DNA from: Bordetella parapertussis
GTDB taxonomy: Bacteria; Pseudomonadota; Gammaproteobacteria; Burkholderiales; Burkholderiaceae_C
NCBI GenBank assembly: GCA_945875935.1
Contig: CAMCNE010000053.1
Coordinates: forward strand, 1-15,453
Length of the DNA stretch: 15,453 nucleotides
Direction: 5' to 3'
Shown piece by piece: positions 1 to 9,788 of this stretch. The position numbers and the translations under genes were made by a program. Under the pieces are notes generated by a model. That model saw only the letters and a program-made list of their open reading frames with translations. It was not told where the DNA came from and made no database searches. The stretch's first letter is position 1, and the number at the start of each line of letters is the position of its first letter.

Positions 1-837
1 GGCTTCACCGAGCGCGTGCCGCGCGCCTGCCCCGACTGCGGCAACCTCGACATCGCGCCAATGGGGCGTGGCACAGAACGGCTCGAAGAGCAGCTTGCCG
101 ACCTGCTCAAGCGAGCAGACGGCACGCCGGCGCGCATCGCGCGCATCGATGCCGACAGCACCCGTGCCAAGGGCTCGCTCGAAGCCCAGCTGGGCGCGGT
201 GCATGCCGGCGACGTCGATGTGCTGGTCGGCACGCAGATGATCACCAAGGGCCACGACTTTCGTCGCATCACGCTGGTGGCTGCGGTCAACCCCGACACG
301 TCGCTGTTCAGCAGCGACTTTCGCGCGCCAGAGCGATTGTTCGCGCTGCTGATGCAAGCGGGCGGGCGCGCCGGTCGCGATGCGGCGCAGGCCGCACGCA
401 GCGAGATGTGGGTGCAGACCTGGCACCCGCAGCACCCGCTGTACGCCGCGCTGCGTCAGCATGACTTCGAGGCGTTTGCCTCGGCGCAGCTCGATGAGCG
501 GCGCATGGCGGCCTTGCCGCCGTTTTCGCATCTCGCGCTGCTGCGCGCCGAGGCGCGCACCGCCGAGGCAGCGCGCGGCTTCCTGCAATCGGCGGTGAAT
601 ATCGCGCAGCCCGAGGCCGAAGCAGCGGGCATCACGCTGTACCACCCGGTGCCCACGCCGATCGCCAGGGTGGCCGATGTGGAGCGCATGCAGTTGCTGG
701 TCGAGTCCTCATCGAGGCAGGCGATGCAGCACTTTCTGGCTCAGTGGCTGCCCCGGCTGCATGGCGCGCGGCAAGCCCTCACGGGCGACGAGCGCATCCT
801 TCGCTGGGCGGTCGATGTCGACCCGCTGGCGATTTGA
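1..837 (+). CDS. priA: Primosomal protein N' (replication-restart helicase PriA), C-terminal part
   Basis: PriA is the superfamily 2 3'-5' DNA helicase that recognises stalled or collapsed forks and reloads the replisome through DnaB. The gene enters from the left edge in frame 1; 278 codons and the TGA stop are visible, so the N-terminal DNA-binding part and Walker motifs lie outside. Near the edge is CPDCG, the last cysteine pair of the family's zinc-binding insertion. It is followed by GTERLEEQL and then the helicase motifs V-VI region: VGTQMITKGHDF, the DxxLFSSDFRAPER stretch, and QAGGRAGRD with its arginine finger. The rest matches the PriA C-terminal domain (WHPQHPLY, then LPPFSHLALLRAEA). 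It converges on the rubredoxin reductase gene with only 19 bp between stop codons. Identification is firm; nothing suggests damage. An internal ATG or GTG should not be taken as its start. Confidence 0.97.
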   Translation, partial: GFTERVPRACPDCGNLDIAPMGRGTERLEEQLADLLKRADGTPARIARIDADSTRAKGSLEAQLGAVHAGDVDVLVGTQMITKGHDFRRITLVAAVNPDTSLFSSDFRAPERLFALLMQAGGRAGRDAAQAARSEMWVQTWHPQHPLYAALRQHDFEAFASAQLDERRMAALPPFSHLALLRAEARTAEAARGFLQSAVNIAQPEAEAAGITLYHPVPTPIARVADVERMQLLVESSSRQAMQHFLAQWLPRLHGARQALTGDERILRWAVDVDPLAI

Positions 838-856
838 CGCTGCGAGCCAACAACGC

Positions 857-2014
857 TCAGGCGGGCCAGGCTCCCGGCACCAGTGCGGCCATCGCCTGCT
901 TCTTCGCGGTGGCAGCACCCAGCAGCGCAAAGCCGAGCAGCGCGCCATCGGCACCGACAAACCGCGCTTCGCAGGCGTCGTCCGTGGCTTCGACCTCCCA
1001 GCGGCCTGTGGCGCCGGGCTGTGGTGGACACACGATGGTCGGGCACGCAGGCGTCTTCACCAGCACCGGCATCGCTGGATAGACCACCGGGGTAGGCTGG
1101 CCGCACAGCGTGGCGGCCAGGGCACGCGACTGCTGCATCAGCGGCATCACATAAGGCAGGTTCAGCCCCAGCACCTCGGCGCAGTCGCCCATGGCATGAA
1201 CGTGGGCCGCCGAGGTGGCCAGCAGCCGGTCGGTCGTGATGCCGCGACCCGTTGCCAGCCCGGCGGCTTGGGCCAGATTCAGGCGTGGCTGCAAGCCCAC
1301 GGCCGACAGCACCTGATCGGCCTGCAGCGCCGAGCCATCGGACAGCGCGATCGTCTCGCCGTCACCGCAGCGCTCGATGCTGCGCGCCGAGCAGCCCAGC
1401 CGAAACACCACGCCAGCGGCTTCCAGACGCGCGCGCAGCCAGTCGCCGGCCTCGCGAGGCAGCAGCCTGGAAAGCGGCCACTCGGCCATGTCGATCACCG
1501 TCGGCTGAATGCCGCGGTGCAGCAGATCGTTGGCGAACTCGCAGCCAATCAGCCCGCCGCCAAGGATGGCCACGCTGCGCGCGCCATCCAGCGCCTGCGC
1601 GAAGCGCGCGTAGTCGTCCAGATCGTTGACCGACATCACCGCATCGGCGCCGTCGCCAGCCAGCGGCGGGCGTATCGGGTCGGCGCCCAGCGCCAGCACC
1701 ACATCGCGATAGGCCAGCACCTCGCCACCTGCCAGTGTGATCTGTTGGCCCGCGGTGTCGATGTGTTCCACCGACACGCCGGCGCGCACGGTGGCGTTGA
1801 GCTCGACGGCCATCTTGTCGGCCGCCTTCATCAACAAGCTGGCGGCTGTCTTCTGTGTGGCCAGCGCGTTCGACAGCATGGGCTTGGAATAAAAGCCACC
1901 GTGGTCGCGGGTGATCACGACCAACGGTGTCAGCTTGTCGAGCTTGCGGAATTCACGCGCCAGCGCGTAGCCGGCCAGCCCGCTGCCGACCACCACCACA
2001 GGCGCGTCACTCAT
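857..2014 (-). CDS. FAD-dependent rubredoxin reductase-like oxidoreductase
   Basis: This 385-residue cytoplasmic flavoprotein has the two-dinucleotide fold of rubredoxin/ferredoxin reductases (AlkT/RubB type). It should pass electrons from NAD(P)H through FAD to rubredoxin. Visible motifs are the N-terminal FAD fingerprint VVVVGSGLAG (residues 6-15), a second nucleotide-binding loop ILGGGLIG (150-157) for NAD(P)H, and the FAD-contacting HAMGDCAEV (273-281). The first loop is GxGxAG, typical of this group. There is no CxxC redox pair of the thioredoxin-reductase kind, which fits direct FAD-to-rubredoxin transfer. The ATG at 2014-2012 is chosen because it directly precedes the FAD strand and overlaps the rubredoxin stop (TGATG), a translational-coupling arrangement; the frame is open further upstream but there encodes nonconserved sequence inside the rubredoxin gene. 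The partner is inferred from the adjacent rubredoxin. The physiological acceptor beyond rubredoxin is unknown. Confidence 0.9.
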   Translation of the reverse strand: MSDAPVVVVGSGLAGYALAREFRKLDKLTPLVVITRDHGGFYSKPMLSNALATQKTAASLLMKAADKMAVELNATVRAGVSVEHIDTAGQQITLAGGEVLAYRDVVLALGADPIRPPLAGDGADAVMSVNDLDDYARFAQALDGARSVAILGGGLIGCEFANDLLHRGIQPTVIDMAEWPLSRLLPREAGDWLRARLEAAGVVFRLGCSARSIERCGDGETIALSDGSALQADQVLSAVGLQPRLNLAQAAGLATGRGITTDRLLATSAAHVHAMGDCAEVLGLNLPYVMPLMQQSRALAATLCGQPTPVVYPAMPVLVKTPACPTIVCPPQPGATGRWEVEATDDACEARFVGADGALLGFALLGAATAKKQAMAALVPGAWPA

Positions 2015-2178
2015 CAGATCGCCACCATCTCGAAGTCGGATTTCGGCACGCCGCAGTCCGGGCACTCCCAGCTCGCGGGCACATCGGCCCACGGGGTGCC
2101 GGCGGCAATGCCGTGCTCAGGCAGGCCAAGGGCCTCGTCATAGATGAAGCCGCACACCAGGCATTGGTACTGTTTCAT
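2014..2178 (-). CDS. rubA: Rubredoxin
   Basis: A 54-residue protein with both rubredoxin iron-binding hairpins: CLVCGFIYDE (Cys6 and Cys9) and CPDCGVPKSDFE (Cys39 and Cys42). The four cysteines hold one iron atom in an Fe(SCys)4 site that carries a single electron. The conserved core between them (PW near residues 29-30 and W37) is also present, and the length is normal for the family. The gene starts at ATG 2178-2176 with MKQYQCLVCG. Its TGA shares one base with the reductase ATG, so the two proteins are very likely made together. There is no convincing Shine-Dalgarno sequence before the ATG. The gene lies 64 bp downstream of katG on the same strand and is short enough to be missed by length-filtered gene calling. 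In other bacteria such proteins serve alkane hydroxylases or oxygen/peroxide reductases; no such hydroxylase is in this window. Confidence 0.96.
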   Translation of the reverse strand: MKQYQCLVCGFIYDEALGLPEHGIAAGTPWADVPASWECPDCGVPKSDFEMVAI

Positions 2179-2242
2179 GGGGTCAGGGTCTCGAGTGATT
2201 CGGGAAAAGGAGGATGGCTATTGATTTTGGCTGGCGCTGCAC

Positions 2243-4441
<2,199 letters not shown>

Positions 4442-4470
4442 GCGGGTCTCCTGACTGTGGTTTCGATTGA

Positions 4471-4493
4471 CTGCTTGCCGCAGGGGTAAGCAG
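4471..4493. repeat. Inverted repeat in the katG/sppA intergenic region (9-bp arms with one mismatch or wobble)
   Basis: CTGCTTGCC and GGTAAGCAG face each other around a 5-base centre. On the plus strand the arms pair with one G-U wobble; on the katG transcript strand this becomes one A-C mismatch. It ends 29 bp before the katG ATG, so it lies in the likely katG leader or core promoter. It could be a regulator site or a leader hairpin; there is no direct evidence for either. Confidence 0.4.
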
Positions 4494-4495
4494 GC

Positions 4496-4510
4496 TGCAC
4501 ATCCTGTGCA
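4496..4510. promoter_or_regulatory. Perfect palindrome TGCACA-TCC-TGTGCA, candidate operator between katG and sppA
   Basis: A perfect 6-3-6 inverted repeat sits 54 bp upstream of the katG start and about 115 bp upstream of the sppA start. The dyad looks like a binding site for a dimeric regulator, and its position between divergent genes fits that role. It does not match the ATAG-N7-CTAT spacing expected for OxyR, so the regulator is not identified. No good sigma-70 hexamer pair for katG was found near it. Confidence 0.4.
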
Positions 4511-4611
4511 CGGCCGGCCATGATGGTGCGAGCGACGAGACCATTGTCGGTGCCTTGACGGCAGCTCGCCACAAGAGCCCGGCGCGTACAGTCTCTCGCA
4601 GCCCATCCCCC

Positions 4612-4627
4612 AAGCGGAGTTTTCATG
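4612..4627 (+). promoter_or_regulatory. Ribosome binding site of sppA
   Basis: AAGCGGAG lies five bases (TTTTC) before the ATG at 4625. This supports that start over other codons. No convincing -10/-35 pair was found upstream; a TTGACG at 4555-4560 has no matching -10 at normal spacing. Confidence 0.5.
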
Positions 4628-6505
4628 CCTTTTCGCCCCTTCAGCCTGCTTCGTCGCGGTCTCGCCGGTCTGTGGTGGCTCGTCGACGTCACGCGCCGTA
4701 CCCTGCTGAACCTGTTGTTCGTGCTGCTGGTGGTGCTGGTGGTGTTTGCCTTCGCGAAGCACGAGACGCCGGCTTTGCAGGACAACACCGCGCTGGTGCT
4801 CGCGCTCGAAGGCCCGCTGGTCGAGGAAATGCCCGGCAGCGTGCGCGACAACGCCATCGCCCGGCTGGGCGGCGAGTCGATGCACATCACCCGCTTGCGC
4901 GATGTGCTGGCGGTGCTCGATGCGGCTGGAAAAGACCCGCAGATTGCCCGGGTCGTGCTGATGCTCGACGACTTTCAAGGCGCCGGTCTGGCCAGCCTTC
5001 GCGAGGTGGCCGCAGCGATCGAGCATTTCAAGGCCAGCGGCAAGCAGGTCGTGGCGTGGGGCTCGGGCTACGACCAGAAGCAGTACTACCTGGCCGCCCA
5101 TGCGAGCGAGGTGCTGATGCACCCGCTGGGCTCGGTCTACCTCGATGGCTACGGCCGCCTGCGCAACTACTACCGCGAGGCGCTCGACAAGCTCGGTGTC
5201 GGGGTCAGCCTGGTGCGCGTGGGCACCTTCAAGAGCGCGGCCGAGCCCTTCATCGCCAACGGGCCGTCCGAGGCCGCGACCCAGGCCGACACCGAGCTGT
5301 ACCGGGCCTTGTGGGCCACCTACGTCGAAGGCATCGAGCGGGCTCGTCAGCTGACGCCAGGCAGCACGCAGGCGCTGATCGACGAGCTGCCCGAGCGTTT
5401 GCTGGCCGCGCAGGGCGACACCGCGCGGCTGGCGCTCGAGGCCCGTCAGGTCGATGCATTGAAGACTGTCGACGAGCTGCGCACGCTGATGATCGAACGC
5501 GGCGCGCGTGAAGACACCTCGCAGACGTTCAGGCAGGTGTCGTTCGGCGACTACCTGGCTCGCATCACCCCGGTGGTCGAGCCCACCGGCGATGCGGTGG
5601 GCGTGGTGGTGGCCGAAGGCGAGATCGTCGACGGCAAGGCGCCGGGCGGCGCGGTGGGTGGGCTGTCGACCGCCGCGCTGGTGCGCGAGGCGCGCGAGGA
5701 TGACGCGATCAAGGCGCTGGTGCTGCGCGTCAATTCGCCTGGCGGCAGCGTGTTCGGCTCAGAACTCGTGCGCCGTGAGCTCGAGCTCACCCGCGCGGCG
5801 GGCAAGCCGGTGGTGGTGTCCATGGGCAATGTTGCGGCGTCTGGCGGCTACTGGATTGCCACCGCGTCCGATGAGGTGATCGCCGACCCCGCCACCGTCA
5901 CCGGCTCGATCGGCGTGTTTGCGCTGCTGCCGCATGCGCACGAGGCGATCAACAAGCTGGGGGTGCGCGCCGAGGGCGTCACCACCACCTGGCTGGGTGC
6001 GGCGGGCGACCCGCGACGCGAGCCCGATCCGCGCTTTCTTGGCCTGCTGCAAACCAGCGTCGATCGCATCTACGCCAACTTCATCGGCAAGGTGGCGCAG
6101 GCGCGCAAGACCACGCCGCAGCACATCGACGAGGTGGCACAGGGCCGGGTGTGGACGGGCGCTCAGGCGCTGGAGCGCGGCCTGGTCGACAGCCTGGGCG
6201 GGCTGGATGCAGCCATCGCCTCGGCCGCCTTGCGAGCCAAGCTTGCCAATGACAAGGACACCACGCGCGGCTTTCGCGTGACCTACATCGACCGCGAGGC
6301 GGGGCGCGTCGAACAACTGCTCGAAGCCTTCGGCGCAGCCGCCACCCAGTCCGTGGCCAGCCACTTCGACTTGCGCCTGGCGCCGGCCCGGCTGGCCGAC
6401 GGCCTGAGCGGCCCGATCCGCCACGATCTGGGCTGGCTGGCCGATCTGACGAACGGCCGCAAGCCCTTTGCCGCGGTCACGCATTGCCTGTGTGACGCGC
6501 CTTGA
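4625..6505 (+). CDS. sppA: Signal peptide peptidase SppA, 67K (long) type
   Basis: Inner-membrane serine protease that degrades signal peptides left in the membrane after secretion, acting from the periplasmic face. At 626 residues it matches the duplicated, long form of enteric bacteria. A single hydrophobic anchor is visible at about residues 27-43 (LLNLLFVLLVVLVVFAF), preceded by basic residues. The Ser/Lys dyad is split over the two repeats as in the E. coli enzyme: the general base Lys203 in VRVGTFKSAAEPF in the first repeat, and the nucleophile Ser406 in GNVAASGGYW in the second. The conserved VNSPGGSV (369-376) and TGSIGVFALLP follow the pattern of the family. The ATG at 4625 has a good ribosome binding site. 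Its stop overlaps the start of rep by four bases, so the two are probably one transcript although their functions are unrelated. Confidence 0.96.
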   Translation: MPFRPFSLLRRGLAGLWWLVDVTRRTLLNLLFVLLVVLVVFAFAKHETPALQDNTALVLALEGPLVEEMPGSVRDNAIARLGGESMHITRLRDVLAVLDAAGKDPQIARVVLMLDDFQGAGLASLREVAAAIEHFKASGKQVVAWGSGYDQKQYYLAAHASEVLMHPLGSVYLDGYGRLRNYYREALDKLGVGVSLVRVGTFKSAAEPFIANGPSEAATQADTELYRALWATYVEGIERARQLTPGSTQALIDELPERLLAAQGDTARLALEARQVDALKTVDELRTLMIERGAREDTSQTFRQVSFGDYLARITPVVEPTGDAVGVVVAEGEIVDGKAPGGAVGGLSTAALVREAREDDAIKALVLRVNSPGGSVFGSELVRRELELTRAAGKPVVVSMGNVAASGGYWIATASDEVIADPATVTGSIGVFALLPHAHEAINKLGVRAEGVTTTWLGAAGDPRREPDPRFLGLLQTSVDRIYANFIGKVAQARKTTPQHIDEVAQGRVWTGAQALERGLVDSLGGLDAAIASAALRAKLANDKDTTRGFRVTYIDREAGRVEQLLEAFGAAATQSVASHFDLRLAPARLADGLSGPIRHDLGWLADLTNGRKPFAAVTHCLCDAP

Positions 6506-8577
6506 GTTCGACACCGGTTTCGCTCAACCCTGCGCAGCTTGAGGCAGTGCACTACCTGGGTGGGCCCTGCCTGGTGCTCGCCGGTGCCGGCTCGGGCAAG
6601 ACGCGGGTCATCACGCACAAGATCGCGCGATTGCTCGAGGCCGGCTACGCGCCGGGGCAGATCGCCGCCATCACCTTCACCAACAAGGCCGCGCAGGAAA
6701 TGCGCGAACGCGCCAAGGAGCTGATCGGTGCGCGTGCTGCCAAGCACCTGGTGGTCAGCACCTTTCACTCGCTGGGCGTGCGCATGCTGCGCGCCGATGG
6801 CACCCGGCTCGGCCTGAAGGAGAAGTTCAGCATCTTCGACAGCGACGACGTGCTGGGCTTGCTCAAGGAGGCGGGTGCGAGCAGCGACAACGCGCTGGCG
6901 CGCCGCTGGCAGTGGGCCATCAGCGGCTGGAAGAACCAGGGCCTCAACAGCGAGCAGGCCGAAGCCTTGGCCGCCAACGACGACGAGCGCGTGGCCGCTC
7001 GCGTGATGCGCCGCTACGAGGAAAAACTGTCGGCCTATCAGGCGGTTGATTTCGACGACCTCATCTCGTTGCCGCACAAGCTGCTGCGTCAGGACGACGA
7101 GGTGCGCGCCAAATGGCAAGAGACCTTGCGCTACGTGCTGGTCGACGAGGTGCAAGACACCAACACCATCCAGTACGAGTTGCTGAAGTCGCTGGTCGAC
7201 CACCCCGACGAGCGTCGCCGCGGCCTGTTCACCGCAGTGGGCGACGATGACCAGAGCATCTACGGCTGGCGCGGCGCCACCATCGAGAACCTCAAGCGCC
7301 TGTCGGTCGAATACCCGCGCTTGAAGGTGATCGCGCTCGAGCAGAACTACCGCTCCACCGGCCACATCCTGCGCGCGGCCAATGGCGTGATCGCCCACAA
7401 CCCCAAGCTGTTCGAGAAAAAGCTGTGGAGCGATCTGGGCGACGGCGAGCCGGTGCGCGTGGTCGAGTGCGACGGCGAAGAGCACGAGGCCGAGCGCGCC
7501 GTGGCCAGCATCCAGGCCCTGCGCGCTGCGGGTGGCAGCGTGGCCGGAGGCGGCGGCATCGAGTTCAAGGACTTCGCCATCCTCTACCGCGCCAACCATC
7601 AGGCCCGCGTGTTCGAAAAGGCGCTGCGCCGAGCCAACCTGCCCTACAAAGTCTCAGGCGGCCAGAGCTTTTTCGACCGCGCCGAAATCCGCGACCTGTG
7701 CGCTTGGCTGCGTTTGCTGGTCAACAACAACGACGACCCGGCCTTCCTGCGCGCGGTGAGCACACCCAAGCGCGGCATCGGCACGCAAACGCTGTCGAGC
7801 CTGGGCGAATTTGCCGGCCGCTGGAAGACCAGCTTGTACGAGGCGCTGTTTGCCGAATCGCTGGGCACCGCGGTGCCGGCGCGCGCCATCGGATCGCTGC
7901 ATGAATTCGGCCGCTACGTGAACGACCTCGAATACCGCGCGCGCCACACCGCGGGGTCTGAGGACGCCAAGGCGCTGCTGACGGGTTGGCTGAAAGACAT
8001 CGGCTACGAGCAGCACCTGCACGACGGCGAAGACAGCGAAAAGCTCGCTGCGGCGCGCTGGAGCAACGTTCTCGACTTCGTCGAATGGATCGCCAAGCGC
8101 TGCGGCGGCGAGATCGAAAACGACGGCGGCATGACCGTCGAGACCGAGAAGCAAAGCGTGCTCGACGTGGCGCAGACCATCTCGGTGATCATCAGCCTGG
8201 CCGAGCGCGGCGACGATCAGAACGTGATCACGCTGAGCACGCTGCACGCGGCCAAGGGCCTGGAGTGGCCGCACGTCACGCTGGCCGGCGTCAACGAAGG
8301 CCTGCTGCCGTTTCGCTCGGACGACGAAGACATGACGCCCGAGCGCCTGGAAGAAGAGCGCCGCCTGATGTACGTGGGCATCACCCGTGCGCGCACCACC
8401 TTGCTGGTGAGCACCCTGCGCCGCCGCAAGAAAGGCCGCGACACCATCCAGGGCGTGCCCAGTCGCTTCATCAAGGAGATGAAGCTGCATGAGGTGCAAG
8501 TGGTCGTCGACCCGAAGGAAAAGCTCAAGGCACTGCGGGCGGCGGCTGCCGAGCGGGCGGCGAAGGCCGCAACGTGA
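6502..8577 (+). CDS. rep: ATP-dependent DNA helicase Rep (UvrD/Rep superfamily 1)
   Basis: 3'-5' DNA helicase that clears protein roadblocks ahead of forks and takes part in replication restart. At 691 residues it is close to E. coli Rep, and the start LNPAQLEAVHYLGGPCLVLA resembles Rep more than UvrD. Motifs in order are Walker A GAGSGKT (28-34, Lys33), ITFTNKAAQEMRER, Walker B-type LVDEVQDTN (about 213-221), GDDDQSIYGWRGA, EQNYRSTGHI, the TLHAAKGLEWPHV motif and RRLMYVGITRART (motif VI, about 620). The Walker B variant is DEVQD rather than the DEFQD/DEYQD I would expect. The start must be TTG 6502: an in-frame TGA lies at 6493-6495 and no ATG or GTG occurs before the conserved N-terminus. 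The TTG overlaps the sppA stop. The 3' end overlaps the chemoreceptor gene on the other strand by 53 bp. Confidence 0.94.
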   Translation: MSSTPVSLNPAQLEAVHYLGGPCLVLAGAGSGKTRVITHKIARLLEAGYAPGQIAAITFTNKAAQEMRERAKELIGARAAKHLVVSTFHSLGVRMLRADGTRLGLKEKFSIFDSDDVLGLLKEAGASSDNALARRWQWAISGWKNQGLNSEQAEALAANDDERVAARVMRRYEEKLSAYQAVDFDDLISLPHKLLRQDDEVRAKWQETLRYVLVDEVQDTNTIQYELLKSLVDHPDERRRGLFTAVGDDDQSIYGWRGATIENLKRLSVEYPRLKVIALEQNYRSTGHILRAANGVIAHNPKLFEKKLWSDLGDGEPVRVVECDGEEHEAERAVASIQALRAAGGSVAGGGGIEFKDFAILYRANHQARVFEKALRRANLPYKVSGGQSFFDRAEIRDLCAWLRLLVNNNDDPAFLRAVSTPKRGIGTQTLSSLGEFAGRWKTSLYEALFAESLGTAVPARAIGSLHEFGRYVNDLEYRARHTAGSEDAKALLTGWLKDIGYEQHLHDGEDSEKLAAARWSNVLDFVEWIAKRCGGEIENDGGMTVETEKQSVLDVAQTISVIISLAERGDDQNVITLSTLHAAKGLEWPHVTLAGVNEGLLPFRSDDEDMTPERLEEERRLMYVGITRARTTLLVSTLRRRKKGRDTIQGVPSRFIKEMKLHEVQVVVDPKEKLKALRAAAAERAAKAAT

Positions 8578-9595
8578 CCACGCCAAACCAGCCCATGCCT
8601 CGATAGGTTTCGTAGCCCGGGGTCTTGGCGTAGCCGAGCAAGGTGCCGTCCTTGGACCGCAGCTGGCCCGTGGGTTTGTCGAGCGAGGGCAGGTGCATCA
8701 CTTCGCTGAGCACGCCCTTGCCGTCCGATGCGGCGATGACGCGATGGCTCGAGTCGAGGATCAGCGCGCGTGCGCGCCCGCGCTCCTCGTCGCTGAACTT
8801 CACGCTGGCCACCACGGCGTCGGCCTGCGTCTGCCAGTCGAAGAAGATCACCAGCGCACCCAGCGGCTCGCCATGCGCCTCGCCGCCACGCCGGATGGCG
8901 GTGCTGTAAGACGCGACCAGAGCGTTCCCCAGGGGCGCCAGCGATTCGATGTCGGAGCAGGCGAACTCATTGCCGCTGCCGGTGGCCAGGGCCTGTTCGA
9001 ACCAGGGTTGGCCGCGCACCTCGCTGCCCATCACGCCGGGGTAGCGATCCGGCCTGCCGTTGGCCAGCACCCGCCCGTTGGCATCGACCACCCACAGGTC
9101 GAGGTACACGGTGTAGCTGTCGAGGATCACCCCAAGGCGCTTGCAGGCGTAGGCCGCGCTGGCGGCGTTGGGCTCGGTGACAGCTTCGACCACGGCCGAA
9201 TCGGTGGCCCACCAGCGTACATCGCAGGAGCGCTCGTAGAGATTGCGGTCGATGATGTCGATCAAATTGAGCGCCAGGTCACTCAGCCGCTGAGCCTGTT
9301 GCGCCTGCATGCGCTGCAGCACTTCGTCGCCCAGGTGTGCGAGCCGCTTCACCTCGGTGGCCAGGTCCACGGACAGCGAGTTGGCCAGCTCGCCGATCTG
9401 CGCTGACACCCGCTTGACCTCGCGTGCCACCACCACGAAGCCAGCACCAGCGGCTCCCGCGCGCGCCGACTCGATCAGCGCATTGATGGCCAGATAGGAA
9501 GAGGCCCGGTTGATCTCATTGATGCTGGCGATCTTCTGCTCGGCGAGTTGTCCGAGTCGCTGTGACAGCTCGACAATTTCGTAGGGATTTGCCAT
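8525..9595 (-). CDS. Soluble chemoreceptor-like protein: N-terminal MCP tip followed by Cache-type sensor region
   Basis: A 356-residue protein without a hydrophobic membrane segment or signal peptide, so probably cytoplasmic. Residues about 20-75 carry a shortened methyl-accepting chemotaxis hairpin tip (INEINRASSYLAINALIESA, then RAGAAGAGFVVVAREVKRVS). This is the region that binds CheW/CheA in classical receptors. Residues about 110-330 look like a Cache small-molecule sensor (LDLWVVDANGRVLANGRPDR, QPWFEQALATG, GALVIFFDWQTQ). The order is reversed compared with transmembrane receptors, where the sensor comes first. The tip lacks the long methylation helices. I recall similar proteins in other Beta- and Gammaproteobacteria, so the family is probably known, but ligand and output are not. 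The start is ATG 9595-9593; the ribosome site is weak. The last 17 codons, giving a Pro-rich tail (SPPARQPPPAVP), are antisense to the end of rep. Confidence 0.8.
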   Translation of the reverse strand: MANPYEIVELSQRLGQLAEQKIASINEINRASSYLAINALIESARAGAAGAGFVVVAREVKRVSAQIGELANSLSVDLATEVKRLAHLGDEVLQRMQAQQAQRLSDLALNLIDIIDRNLYERSCDVRWWATDSAVVEAVTEPNAASAAYACKRLGVILDSYTVYLDLWVVDANGRVLANGRPDRYPGVMGSEVRGQPWFEQALATGSGNEFACSDIESLAPLGNALVASYSTAIRRGGEAHGEPLGALVIFFDWQTQADAVVASVKFSDEERGRARALILDSSHRVIAASDGKGVLSEVMHLPSLDKPTGQLRSKDGTLLGYAKTPGYETYRGMGWFGVVTLRPSPPARQPPPAVP

Positions 9596-9644
9596 GTGCC
9601 GATTTCCAGGCCGAAAGTTGAGGGAAACGTGCAGCCAGTGTCGC

Positions 9645-9783
9645 CAGACGCGCAGGTCTGCAAAGCCCTGAAAAGACGGGGCGTTGCCGTCAAATGCACC
9701 TTGGTGGTGAGGCTGTGCGCACGGCCCGGCCGCATCCTCAGGATGGTGCGCGCTGGCACCGCGATGGACGGTGGCCGCCGTCC
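9645..9783. repeat. Cluster of six small inverted repeats between tyrB and the chemoreceptor gene
   Basis: The 193-bp gap 9596-9788 has no supportable gene but many short dyads. They are CAGAC/GTCTG (9645-9660), GACGG/CCGTC (9675-9691), CGGCC-C-GGCCG (9722-9732), CATCCT-C-AGGATG (9733-9745), GGTGC/GCACC (9745-9760) and GGACGG/CCGTCC (9766-9783). Four of them run almost end to end from 9722 to 9783. The last lies five bases past the tyrB stop on the minus strand and might end that transcript, but no T-tract follows it. High G+C makes chance dyads common, so the functional reading is weak. Confidence 0.4.
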
Positions 9784-9788
9784 GGGCT

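Noticed and set aside
810..823. Palindrome GGTCGA-TG-TCGACC near the end of priA, possible terminator
   Set aside because: It lies inside conserved coding sequence before the stop and has no T-run; 14-bp dyads of this kind are frequent at this base composition.
677..2143. Long plus-strand open frame opposite the rubredoxin reductase gene
   Set aside because: Its translation is Arg/Gln/His-rich and low in recognisable motifs, while the opposite strand encodes a clear flavoprotein and rubredoxin. It is an antisense artefact of high G+C.
4555..4592. TTGACG and TACAGT as a sppA promoter
   Set aside because: The spacer would be 26 bp, far outside the 16-19 bp range.
9620..9660. Possible sigma-54 promoter (TGG...TGC) before the chemoreceptor gene
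   Set aside because: The spacing between GG and GC is 11 rather than the required 10 bases, and the rest of the consensus is poor.
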